A stretch of DNA of 64,000 nucleotides, from the NCBI RefSeq assembly GCF_963675165.1, contig NC_087388.1:5151047-5215046 (forward strand). The letters run 5' to 3'. The DNA comes from Halichondria panicea. Lineage: Eukaryota; Porifera; Demospongiae; Suberitida; Halichondriidae. Numbering within the stretch: the first letter of the stretch is position 1; each line of letters begins with the position of its first letter. Positions 42,501 to 52,225 of this stretch are shown here, in pieces. The position numbers were made by a program, and so were the translations under genes. Below the pieces are notes generated by a model, which was not told the DNA's origin, did not search any database, and saw only the letters and a list, made by a program, of their open reading frames with translations.

Positions 42501-43823
42501 CCAGTGGTCGTATGGTGTGACTGTGTGGGAGATCTTCAGTGGAGGAAAGACCCCCTACCCTGCCGTGGACCCACACTCCCTCATCCAGCTGCTGAAAGAG
42601 GGGCAGAGACTAGAGAAACCTCTCAATGCAGCCTGTGCCACTGAGATGTGAGTGTACACAGCACATTTCCAGGGTGGTGTACGTATATCGTATAGCAGTT
42701 TCTTAAATAATTATTGTTTTCAAGCAAGCCCCTTCATACTTTTGTAATCTGGGTAGACTGAGGGGAGCTAGGCCGCTGCATATATTGTATTAATCTGTGC
42801 GTTTTCAGCGCGTTTGTGTGTGTGTGTTTGTGTGGACACAAAAATGAGCTGTTTGAGCGAACTAGACACTTTCATAGACGTACTGCTTTAACTGCTATAG
42901 CTTTATAGATTCACAATCGATTCCCTACATTTTTCCACTCTAATGAACAGTGGCGGATATAGGATTCCTTTAAGGGGGGTTTCAGTAGCACAGTTAGTTG
43001 AGCGGGACAAAGACTCTGAATTTTACCTAAAACAAACTAATTCTAACAGTCAGCATGCACTGGAAATTTATTAGCCTTTCAGTCACTAAAACTGCACAAA
43101 CAGACCTTCACAGGACTTTCAAGAACTAAAAGTAAGTGACAAGTGCATATACGAAAGCTCGTAAGAAAGGAAAACTTGCTAACTAGTTGCTTAAGCCTCC
43201 TACTCACTTCTTTCTCAGAGGGGGGTTCAATTGAACCCAAGAACCCCCTCTGGATCCACCACTGATGAAGCTCAACTCTGCACAGTCTATGAGCCTCTTG
43301 TCTTTTCATTTCATATAATTGACTGCATGTACCCCTTATCCTCACACATGCAGTTCTAAACTGATGCATCAGTGTTGGAGGGAGGATCCAGAGGAGAGAC
43401 CAACCTTCTCACAACTGTCTGCCATTGTGGAGAGGCTACTGACCTCCATTGCTGGCTACACTGGGCTCGGTATGGTGCTACTGAACCCAATTCAAGAAGC
43501 AGAGCAGCTGAGTAAGTATAATATTATATGAAAATTATAGAATAACTAAAAAGACTGTACCTAATTAGTATGGCTACCATAAATAGCTGTTATATAATGC
43601 CCACAAAGATCATCACAATGTTTGAACACCTAGTCTAGACTACTTTGTGTATATAATTATAACATGCTGTTATAGTATTTATTCCCATTTTTTTACAGCA
43701 GAATGTGACAATGTACCCACACCCACTGAAGACGCTAATTGCTATGTCGATAGTCCACTAGAGCACCCTCTAGCATTCAAAAACAGAATGTACGAAGAAG
43801 AATTTACTGCAATAGACAATTAA
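30599..43823 (+). CDS. MET/plexin-like receptor tyrosine kinase, RTK-A, intact
   Basis: Twenty-four exons, 4818 nt, 1605 aa. The order is signal peptide (1-18), sema domain (about 20-400), three PSI modules alternating with IPT/TIG domains, one membrane helix (about 1176-1199), a juxtamembrane stretch, a tyrosine kinase domain (about 1262-1550) and a tail with three tyrosines. Every junction has gt/ag and matching phase. The kinase is closest in wording to the MET/RON group ([20 protein letters not shown]). The ectodomain, with repeated PSI-IPT units, is more like plexins. It should sit in the plasma membrane and signal by tyrosine phosphorylation after binding an unknown ligand. Exon coordinates are in the three following sub-entries. 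Introns host a 2.8-kb transposon, a MITE and duplicated 115-bp segments. Tail-to-tail with the RTK-B pseudogene. Confidence 0.85.
32731..32846. repeat. Intronic 116-bp segment duplicated in introns 5 and 8
   Basis: GGTTAGCTTATGTGATTGAA through AACATGTACAGAATGTTGCA occurs here and again at about 33575-33690 in the same orientation, with only a few differences. Neither copy is coding. Confidence 0.7.
34071..39528 (+). CDS. RTK-A exons 9-14: PSI-3 and IPT domains
   Basis: Exons 34071-34179, 34266-34454, 37562-37958, 38562-38826, 39099-39320 and 39376-39528. Exon 10 carries PSI-3 ([29 protein letters not shown]). IPT domains follow, each starting with the family signature: [56 protein letters not shown], and a last one around [14 protein letters not shown]. 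Many N-glycosylation sites (NVT, NTT). The intron between exons 10 and 11 holds the transposon at 34743-37532. Confidence 0.85.
34743..37532. mobile_element. 2.8-kb DNA transposon with about 480-bp terminal inverted repeats
   Basis: The left end GGGTCATTCCACATCAATTC is matched in inverse orientation at the right end, and similarity continues inward for about 480 bp on each side (to about 35225 and from about 37050). GTAT flanks both sides (34739-34742 and 37533-37536), a 4-bp target duplication. It sits in intron 10 of RTK-A. The coding relic inside is listed separately. The superfamily is uncertain; Sola is one option because of the 4-bp duplication. Confidence 0.8.
35550..36918 (+). pseudogene. 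Decayed DDE-type transposase-like gene
   Basis: Several + frames in order: [38 protein letters not shown]; then [20 protein letters not shown] and [20 protein letters not shown]; and last [18 protein letters not shown]. The conserved acidic residues in VTADF and YFSDGA, and the GKGACDG motif, recall transposase-like proteins common in cnidarians and insects. Frames change at least three times and stops interrupt them, so this copy is dead. The family name is not known to me with certainty. Confidence 0.55.
38438..38490. repeat. (CACAGA/CACATA)n microsatellite in RTK-A intron 11
   Basis: A run of ACACAGACACACAGACAC followed by ACATACACACATACACAC. The surrounding intron segment (about 38220-38530) resembles, in reverse, the repeat at 62333-62665, which also has a GT-rich tract. 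Confidence 0.65.
39585..43823 (+). CDS. RTK-A exons 15-24: membrane helix, kinase domain, tail
   Basis: Exons 39585-39808, 39858-39907, 39960-40052, 40101-40184, 40377-40594, 41186-41298, 42256-42421, 42505-42647, 43354-43511 and 43699-43823. Exon 15 gives the helix ([20 protein letters not shown]). Kinase motifs are all present: [15 protein letters not shown] (Lys about 1295), [10 protein letters not shown] (Asp about 1402), DFG (about 1420), an activation loop with two tyrosines (DVYASGYF), [10 protein letters not shown] and the CW..DP..RPTF segment. It should be catalytically active. The tail has ANCYVDSP and KNRMYEEE, tyrosines shared in position with RTK-C and the RTK-B relic. Confidence 0.88.
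41594..41975. repeat. Foldback element in RTK-A intron 20
   Basis: GATGCTGTTACAAGTCTTTG and GAAAGTGCTCTC near the left end are repeated in inverse orientation near 41933-41975 (GAGAGCACTTTC, CTTGTAACAGCATC). Probably a decayed non-autonomous element; no coding frame supported. Confidence 0.5.
42948..43264. mobile_element. MITE with CAGTGGCGGAT ends in RTK-A intron 22
   Basis: The left end CAGTGGCGGATATAGGAT and the right end ATCCACCACTG are inverted, each next to G- or C-rich runs. A related copy lies at 52463-52712 in intron 23 of RTK-C. Confidence 0.6.
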
Positions 43824-44707
43824 TTATAATGCTTATATATAGCCTTTATACCTCATGAGATAAGGTTGAATTGTTGTTCCCTGATACAGTATAATATAAT
43901 GTAGTGAACTGATTGTAGACTATTATAACTAGGTACTTCTATCTTTATTAGTATCATGCATGTATGCAGTATAGACATGCAGTATTATATTATCGTAGCC
44001 TATTATTGTGTGTATACACAGTCATGCAGTGTTAATAATTATACTGTCTTCCATAATGTATAATTATTATACCAATGACAATTTAGTGTAAAATTCGAAT
44101 GCAAAGTCTATAACTTAATAATTGCTGTGCTGTATTAACCCATGCATGTCCGGGATATATAATTATAGTGGTCAGTCTCTCTCTCTCTCGAACTCTAGAC
44201 AGCGAGATAATAACACCGTGCTGTAAAGACGTCATAGACGAGAGTGTCTCTGTTGTTTTGTGTATTTTTAGCCTGCTCACCTTTATGGATGTGACGTAGC
44301 ATTGTGTTTGTACCATGCATGGATAGCCTCAACCAACAAATATTACCAGTCCTGTTTCTGTTCTCCATGTAATGTGCTGATTGCTTGCATTGAATTGTGA
44401 GTTGGTTCTTTTAAAGTCTTGGCTACTTTATATCTGGACATATCGAAGTTTTAACATGACTTGTTCACACTTTGGGATTTATTGGAAAAGGAAATATTAT
44501 TTTTTAAAAAATAAGTAAAATGTATAAATACTCACTACACTACAATAACATCGATGTCTGTATAATTATGATGTGCATATAAAAAAATTATTGTACCATG
44601 CATGGTTGCTGCACCAAAATTCTAATGACTATGATTAGTACTGTTTACTACACACATGCTGAGTAATTAAAGCCATTATAATAATGGCTTTAATTACTCC
44701 ATAACAA
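43824..44707. other. Convergent 3' flanks of RTK-A and RTK-B, no gene
   Basis: AT-rich, 880 bp. It holds a 33-bp near-palindrome at about 44664-44696 (TAATTAAAGCCATTAT and its complement). I see no gene in it. Confidence 0.6.
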
Positions 44708-46528
44708 TTATATAATTGTATGTTCTTCTCTGAGGTTGTATGCTCTGCTGTTCTTAATTGTTAGAAAATAACCTGACCCTCGGTTGACATAGCGACGAGC
44801 GTCTTCATGATCAGTAAGTGTGGGTTCACCGGCACATTCTGCAGTAAAAAAGGACATATCCAAGCTAGGATAATAATAGCTAGCCTTGGTCCAGGCCACT
44901 TAAAATACGTATTTTAATTGGCCGGATTCGAGGCTAATTCAAAACTCAGGAGTTCAAAACAAATAGTGTTATAATGAACTTGCATGATTATTACACTATT
45001 AAATTTTTATGATTATTTCGCTTTGCATGGGAAAGTAGCGGAGAAAAGATACAGTCTTTTTCGAATATAATTTTATACGTATGAAAAATTTGCACACCTA
45101 TACGACATGTAAAAGCTATATACTAAGCTAATTGTACAAGTTATTTTCGTACGGTGGAAATTTTCGGATTTTTCGTATCTTCAAAAATAAATTGTTTTGG
45201 CACAATAATTATAATTATAGGTTCAACGTCACTATCCTGAGCTGTACGAATATATAAGTGGTACATTGTATGAACATTTTCACCAACGAAAATTACCCGC
45301 TGTATACACGGTATATAAATCGAGTCAAAAGTTTAATACACTTACTGAGTTGCTCTTCTTCTTGACTGGTGTTCAAAGGAAAACAGCTCCACCTTCACAG
45401 CTACTGAAGCAACGGAGATAAAACAGTCTGACTCTCCAAAGTTAATACGATCTGATGAAATAGTGTCATTGACACCATTTGGGATGATAATACCGACTGG
45501 AGTGGGTATGTCACATCGGTCCCCAGTTATCTGCAGACTTTTGGATTGTGTGAAGTGTTTTTAGTGCCAGCTAGATCTATATCTACTTACAACCTGAGGC
45601 TGAGGCAGAGTATCGCAGCTTTCTGAGGAACTTATTTTCCATGATAAACCAATTTCTTCTCCAACAGTGCGTGACACAATACAAGAGTCATATTTAGCGT
45701 CCATGCATAGCTTCATTAACGGCAGTGATATTGACCACACAAACGGAGTTAGTACCCCGGTAACAAATAGTTACCACAGCAGTGGGTCCAGATATCCCAC
45801 TAAAGTCCTCCACTAATGACACTCCACACACACTGACGGAAGATCCAAACATAAAACCACAATTGATTCCCAGTTCATACAAAGCAGTCACTCCACAGGT
45901 ACTTGGGCCTCCACAATCAGGCATGTTGCAAACACGTAATAGTCTTATAGCTCGTGCAGGTTGATAGTCGACGACAACATAATAGGCAAATCCACCACTC
46001 ACAAAACCACCTGAAAAAAATATTCGTGCAAAGTCACTAACCCCAAAAACTAGTTCATTGGGTGAGCCTGATGGATTTGTGTCGGACGATCTATTGAACC
46101 CCTCTCCGAACTGATGCAGTACCATTCTTTCTCCTTCACCAGTCGATGATCCAGTGTAGAAAGTGTTTTCTGACGTAAACATAGCTGATCCAAAGTTATG
46201 ACTTTTTATAGCATTACTGACACTCCTGATAGGACCAGCACTGAGGTTGCTTGCATTGTACACAGAGCAAGAGAGATCCTCTAAACACACCACCAACATC
46301 CCAGTAGAGCTTAAAGCCAGTCCTTCGCCATTGAGATTAGTTCCTAGTTCAACTCTTTCCTCTTGTATTAGCTGCATGAGCATTCAGTCTATACAGGTAG
46401 TTGCCTGCAGCAAGGAATGTTCTCCCGGAGTCTACTTGCAGTCCTGGGAGACTGGTAGAGCGGAAGGAGAATGATTGAGAATGAGCTGCTCCTTTCAGCA
46501 GAAACAAAGTAAATAGAGCCACTAACAT
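44708..46528 (-). pseudogene. RTK-B: MET-like receptor gene reduced to sema plus C-terminal tail
   Basis: Exon 1 runs 46528 down to 45594 with a leader (MLVALFTLFLLKGAAHS) and sema sequence matching RTK-C. It carries two 4-bp insertions (46372-46375 and 45703-45706 region) that each shift the frame; neither is in RTK-A or RTK-C. Exon 2 (about 45529 to 45353) starts as sema exon 2 (CDIPTPVGIIIPNG, VAVKVELFSFE) but then continues as the end of the kinase exon (HQSRRRATQ) up to its GTAAGT donor. So one deletion removed everything from the end of sema to the end of the kinase. The last exon, 44838 to 44708, is the tail (AGEPTLTDHEDARRYVNR), joined out of frame. A TATA-like motif lies at about 46575-46590. 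Confidence 0.75.
44881..44936. repeat. Small foldback element (TAGCCTTGG...CGAGGCTA)
   Basis: A 56-bp hairpin of the same dispersed family as 28589-28634, lying just inside the intron before the tail exon of RTK-B. Confidence 0.6.
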
Positions 46529-47154
46529 AGTGATATTTATCAATACTGTCACAGCTACGCTGTTAACAAAGCATGGGTATATATAGCGCAACCGTGGAAA
46601 CCATTCTATAGGTAGCTTTGTGACGGAAAGGTCAGTCTAGCATTTAGCATTGATGATCTAACAGCAACAGAAGCCACATCGTGATTATGATTCATCGGTG
46701 CCATCTGTCTCAGGTTAAATCATGAGAATTATAGTCATAGCTGTACGATTGTACATTTATTAAGCACTTTTTGTTATGCCATTGTTTAAGGCAGCGAAAA
46801 TATTTAACATCGATTGTGACTTACGTTGAATGAAGGCGGTATCATCTTGAATACGTAGCTCTCCGGTCTAGTGAACTCACAGTGGTCTTTGGTCTTGAGG
46901 TGCACTATGTATATAAAGTAGAGGTAGTGCCAAACGTTGTGCTCCTGAATGATGTGTTTGTGGAACATCACGTGCTTGTTCTAAGTCACTTCGCGGGAGA
47001 CCTGTGCATGTGGGGGTGCATGGGGAAGGTGTGTGGGAGGTGGAGACCTGTGTGGGGGGTTGGTTAGGAAGTGGGTTAGGCTGTGAGAAGGTGCGTACAT
47101 GCATGGGGATGCATGTATGTGCACCATGCAGAAAGTAGCAGTAGCATTATATAT

Positions 47155-47500
47155 TACTGAGCTCAGTTGGTGTATATATATAGTAGCCAGCAATGAATGT
47201 CAGTAGCCTAAACGTCTACTACAAGTTAGACAACACTTGTATCATTTCACGAAAATGAAACAAATTGCTATATAAATAGTTAAGTGCTGAGCTTGTGATC
47301 TTAGGCAGTATATGCGTTTACTATGCACTGACTCATCACATCAGTTTTCGCATCATTGAGGCTCTCCAAGGCCATCCATTTGTAAGCACCTTCACATTGG
47401 CTTGGTCATTCTGTTTGAAGTAGCTGCTAGCATATAGACGTCCTCAGCCAGACCCAAAGTCCCCCACCCTGATACCCCCTCCTGCGTCCAGTATATATAG
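47155..47500 (-). pseudogene. Relics of RTK kinase exons 23 and 21
   Basis: At 47155-47215 the plus strand matches the complement of RTK exon 23 (GTAGCCAGCAATGAATGTCA). At 47335-47500 it matches the complement of exon 21, reading [10 protein letters not shown] and FKQNDQANVKV on the minus strand with frameshifts. The acceptor next to exon 21 is also damaged. The order fits a minus-strand gene, a third copy between RTK-B and RTK-C. Confidence 0.7.
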
Positions 47501-48080
47501 GAATGTATACAAGATTAATTAAAACCACATGACTAATCAACCATATACCTCTGCTATATAGGCACAGTACCCCCTGCATGCGTACATGTGTTTGGTTATA
47601 GCCACTGTTTGCATGCATTGCATTGTCTGTCTAACCTTGAAGCTTCTGCATAATTGTGCTAGATCTCAGCTGCATGTGCATTTTCTCAGATCATAATTAT
47701 GGTTTATAATTTTGCTTGTACCATGCATGATGATGTGCTCTCAGTCTGACACTAAGGAATATCCATTGAAACTCTCAGGATACTCCAGGGTACAAATCCC
47801 ATGATTGTACCCTAGGGTACATTGGCTTGTGGTCAGCCTAAAGCCCTCTCCCCACCCTTAAAGGGCTCTCTCTACACACTCTTTGATCTCTGACGTGCAT
47901 GCACTGTGCACATTTTGTGTGCGTGTGATTGCACTTGACAAACCACATTTACAACTTCACTAGACAACCCACTTCCAATGGGGTCGGGTAGTTTTAGTGA
48001 ATCTGATTGAATACTGAAGAATTGATCTTTACAATGTGATCCAAGTGTGTTGTTGGATAACAGCTTCTATAATCAACACG

Positions 48081-48217
48081 TGTTCACAGTACAAGCTATA
48101 CCTGTACCATGGATATCTGCGTCTGTATATTGTTATTGTACTACCTAGGGAATACATACAACTGCCCTCGGTAGTACAAATCCTATACACCCTTGATATC
48201 CATGGTACAACTATTAC
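48081..48217. repeat. Imperfect long hairpin
   Basis: TGTACCATGGATATC and TTGTACTACCTAGGG on the left pair with GATATCCATGGTACA and CCCTCGGTAGTACAA on the right. Arms are about 57 nt with internal mismatches and a loop near 48151-48164. It may be a foldback element; a precursor of a small RNA is possible but unsupported. Confidence 0.6.
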
Positions 48218-48557
48218 TTGTATAATGATAGATTATAGTAACACTTTTAATATTTCTAGCTCAATATTGGCATTATACATGGCTATGAGTGGCACTCTTA
48301 AGAGTTCTTGGTGGCACAAATTGCCATGTAATAACTCTGTTTCCGTGTTTAGCAATATTTCAATTATTTTGACTTATGTTCAAACTGTTCTATCTCTGCA
48401 GGGAAAGGCTACATCAAGGAACTGGCTAGACAGATAATTTATTTAGCCTTTTTTCTCTTTGTATCTCTCATTTCATAATCCATGAACATTTTAATGAATG
48501 AACATTGTCATTTTAAAAATTGCACTATTTCGCCGTTTCACCGCTGACTGACTAAGT

Positions 48558-48607
48558 ATAAGTAAGTAAGTAGATCTAAGTAAGTAAGTCAGTAAGTAAG
48601 TAAGTTT
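48558..48607. repeat. (AAGT)n microsatellite
   Basis: Tandem AAGT units with a few interruptions, including one AGATCT. Confidence 0.8.
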
Positions 48608-49146
48608 CTTGCCCAGCATTTGCTCCAAGTACAGCCATCTCCAGGACATTCTGCACAGGTTTTCCAAATGACTACAGCCTAGATTACAAAGCACTTCTTC
48701 AGATTTGCGATTGCTTCCACAAGGCAGATGACCTCTCAGTCTCTATTTCTCTTATACCTAGACAATTCCGCCGTCTTTAATGACTCAGCAATTGCTTTGT
48801 GGCCAATTAATAATAGATAGGCGTGGCTAATAAACCGTGCGCCTAAAATCAGCTTTTCCAGAGCCTGAGGACAGGTGTTGCTTTTCTTCACACTGTTCAG
48901 CTCTAGCTCCCTTTCTCTGACAGGCATGCTATATGCACTGGCTAGATATCATGCTCTTAAAATGGCTGTCATTTAATACTGATTCACAAATTCAACATAT
49001 CAAGCAATATTACTCATTATTAGTCCAGAGATATTCTAGAAGATATCTGATTAGTCCTGTCTTCTCTTCTTGAACTTCTGTACTGCCTCTTGACGTTCCA
49101 CTTATGCATGTCATGATACGTAAACTGTACTGAAAAAGAAAGGGAA

Positions 49147-49695
49147 TCCGACTAGAAAAACATTTGCAATGTGAAAAATTGCTAGGATTGGCCAGGGGAA
49201 CCACAAAAAAGCGTGGGAACAAGAAATCAGACGAGAGCATAACTCCAATCCATTACAACGTCATGAACATGTACAATACATAGTATATTAAATAATAGAC
49301 TGTGTTCCAGATCCACCATATCATTCCATGCAGGTCACCAGTACGGTCCGTGCATGTTACTACGCATGGATGGACTGTGTGTATACCTATGCTCAACACT
49401 GCATGTATTAGGAACATCAATTCATCACAAATCATCATGATTATGTGCCCCACATTCCAAAATGGATGTATAATAAATAATTATATATATAGGGATTGGT
49501 CATCATGCACTCCACCAGTAAAAATTGCGTGGCATATATTGGCTGGGAAAACATGGGAAAACTACCAGTACATGTGATTGACGTTGTAACGGATTGGAGT
49601 TATGCTCTCGTCCGATTTCTTGTTCCCACGCTTTTTTGTGGTTCCCCTGGCCAATCCTAGCAATTTTTCACATTGCAAATGTTTTTCTAGTCGGA
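49147..49695. repeat. Inverted repeat, about 117-bp arms, 315-bp spacer
   Basis: The left arm (49147-49263, from TCCGACTAGAAAAACATTTG) is matched in inverse by 49580-49695 with few differences. The spacer holds no gene. Long-armed foldback element or a remnant of an inverted duplication. Confidence 0.8.
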
Positions 49696-50770
49696 TAAAT
49701 AAACCACTTGCTGCATAGACATGAAAGAAATAGTAGTTTTGTTCACTGTTTGTGCATGGTGGCTGGAATAACAATAGTGTAATAATTAACTGTTGCACAT
49801 GTTACAGGAATTTCTCATTATTTTGAGTTCATCCGTTTAATGCTGTAAAGGACCTAGCTAAGTTGGGGCGTCGCCTGATTCCTGTGAAACTTCAGGTGAC
49901 TCTCTCCCCAACTTGGTGACACCCAACTAGGTAGAAGACATCCAAATTCGAATGTCTGCAAAATATATTGTTGTCTTCTTCCTTTGTAATGTAAATCTAC
50001 TGTGTGCCATTAATTTGCCTTGCTTGTGTGGGAGGTAGTATTCTGTAATTGCAATGTGCATTTGCTGTGTACACGATCAAGCATTGCATGAATTTGGACC
50101 TTAATTTGGTTGTAGAGAGAGACACTATAATTATACAATCCGTCATACATTACCATGGTAATGTATAGAGAGCACGAGAACATTGGACATCTGTCCATCA
50201 TCACTGTGTTTGATACATTACAATTTATAATACACCCTTAGAATAGATCAATTTCTGTACCGACTGACCAGCATACGCTTGTTTTTACATGGAAATAACA
50301 GGGGAAGCTGCATGGAACCACTTGACCTTAATCTAAGTTAAGGTCATTACCATTTTCAACTTTTTTTGCAGACTGGCTAAGTGTCTGTCATTTTTCAGGG
50401 GCTGATTTCACAATCTTTGCTAAGTTTCTGAAAGTGACATAGTCATGTATACCACACCCACACACATACCTACAGCATTAAGAATTCTAAACAGGACACA
50501 TTTCCCCAAACAAATCATGCAAGGTCAACTATTATAGGAAACACCTCCTTATAGGCATAGAGGAAGCAGACAATAAAGATCTACAGAGACATTATAGCTC
50601 AAGCTATATTGAGTGGGCAGAGTGTCTCTGATTCACACCAACAGTAAGTACTTCCATGAGGAAAACGTATATTCTGAGGTACCACTCTCATTTAGAGAGA
50701 AGAAGGAAAGAGGAAATGCTATCCCAAACATTGGTACATGCACCTCCCAAGCTTCCTGGTCACTCTTGCC

Positions 50771-50784
50771 AGGTATATATAAGG
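50771..50784 (+). promoter_or_regulatory. Candidate TATA box of the small membrane-protein gene
   Basis: GTATATATAAGGAG lies about 105 bp before a good donor (CAAGTGTAAGA at about 50889) that would end a non-coding first exon. Position and wording fit a core promoter; no other support. Confidence 0.35.
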
Positions 50785-51022
50785 AGACTAGTAAGAGTAC
50801 ACTATATAGACTTATCACTCAAGACCACCTTAGACCACCTGCAAGTATTAATTGCTGATCAACCTCACCTAGCCCACCTGTCAAGCCCAAGTGTAAGAAC
50901 TTCACTTGTAGTATATGTAACACACATTCAATCATTATTTTGTGTTTTAATCCTGATATTAACATGATTTTTGTAGGAAATAAATACTGCAGTCTTTCTC
51001 CTCCTCACCTGTGTTATGGTGC

Positions 51023-51570
51023 ATGGCCTACGGTCAATTAAATGACCAAGAACAGTGCCTTCTAGATGGATTAACCAGTAATTTAACAGAATGTGTAGGA
51101 ACGATTTCTATATGGTACGCCAATTCAAGTTATGGAGCATGTGGTCTTTCAGCCCTAGCTTACGTAGAATACAGTCGGCTCCTATATCGATAACACATTA
51201 TTATACAATTATATATATAATAAATGCATGGCTCGACATTTTTTCTCATAGGCAGGGCGCAATCGAACTGCACTTTGTAGCTTACCGTGCATCGAAGATT
51301 ATTCGATATATAATTATATCGAAGACTGTGGATCTACAACAACCCCATTGACCAGTAAGTTATATGTTGTACATGCCAGTTCTTGTATAAATAAGTTAAA
51401 AAACAAATCCCCCACCACCTCAACTTAACATGCACAGTAAAGGCGCTTATATAATATATACTTTATTCCCAGTTTGTAATGACGCTGCATCTATCGTTGC
51501 CATATCAATAATGGTGATCACTGGAATACTTGTGACTATGGCCTCTCTGTTTTCCAAACAACAACAATGA
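51023..51570 (+). CDS. Small cysteine-rich single-pass membrane protein
   Basis: Three coding exons: 51023-51163, 51252-51354 and 51473-51570, together 342 nt or 113 aa, with gt/ag borders and agreeing phases. The outer part has seven cysteines or so and three N-glycosylation sites (NLT, NSS, NRT). The third exon gives ICNDAAS then a helix (IVAISIMVITGILVTMASLF) and a very short tail (SKQQQ). I do not recognise the family. No signal peptide is in this frame. A good leader-like stretch (AVFLLLTCVMVHGLR) lies just upstream in another frame, so the true start may differ or the allele may be frameshifted. It sits between the RTK relics and RTK-C on the opposite strand. Confidence 0.5.
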
Positions 51571-52225
51571 GCCTAGTATACCTTTATTGATATACGGACA
51601 CATGCAACTGTGTGTGCTATAAAACTTATTATAGCCTAGAATATAATGTATGCTTATTATAGGATGGATTACTGTGTGTATTCAATTAAGTATAGACATG
51701 TATAAATTGTGATTAAACCCTGAATAAGTATATACATGTATAATAATTATTTTCACTGACATGCACACTTATAGCTAGCAATAAGTGTTTTAATGTGTGC
51801 ACAAGCATTAATGCTTCATCCGAGTTCACCAGCATTAAAACACGTTGGCTAGCAAAGTGTGTTATAAGTTTTATTGCAATCACAAAGCTGAGTTGGGTTA
51901 GGGTTAGGGTTATAGGGTGAAAACCCTGTTCACTACCATGTACCTCGCTGTGCATGTGCAACGAGGTATAACAATCGTACAAAGTGGCAGACATTAATTT
52001 AAAATGACAAACAAAACAATTGCATACATGTGTAAAAAAATATATAGAATATAAGCTACGATAATACTGTGTGTATAATTATATGAGTAAATTGTATACG
52101 ATGGTTGCACCGAAATTCAACCAAAGCAGCTGGAGTTAACGTTGTAGTTTATACCATAATTGTATATTATGCTGTTACTATAATACTGCATGTGCATGCA
52201 GGGAACATCTACCACTCACATATAG
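51571..52225. other. Convergent flanks of the small membrane gene and RTK-C, no gene
   Basis: AT-rich. It includes an interstitial telomere-like stretch (GGTTAGGGTTAGGG at about 51897) and a short hairpin near 51940 (TACCTCGCTG). No gene seen. Confidence 0.55.

Larger units (their letters stand above)
46529..50770. other. Repeat-bearing stretch without an intact gene
   Basis: Besides the listed kinase relics, hairpins and microsatellite, I see a GT-rich stretch at about 46990-47110 and an inverted repeat around 49860-49916 (AAGTTGGGG / CCCCAACTT). A perfect 20-bp palindrome lies at about 50148-50167 (TACATTACCATGGTAATGTA). Open frames here show no family resemblance I recognise. Confidence 0.5.

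Noticed and set aside
46877-47193. Minus-strand frames rich in Pro, Thr and His
   Set aside because: They read a GT-rich low-complexity stretch; no family match or conserved copy.
48036-48437. 133-codon open frame
   Set aside because: It runs through the imperfect hairpin and has no recognisable domain or leader.
51890-51920. Telomere-like TTAGGG repeats
   Set aside because: Only two to three units, within ordinary gene-flanking DNA; too short to call a telomere or its scar.
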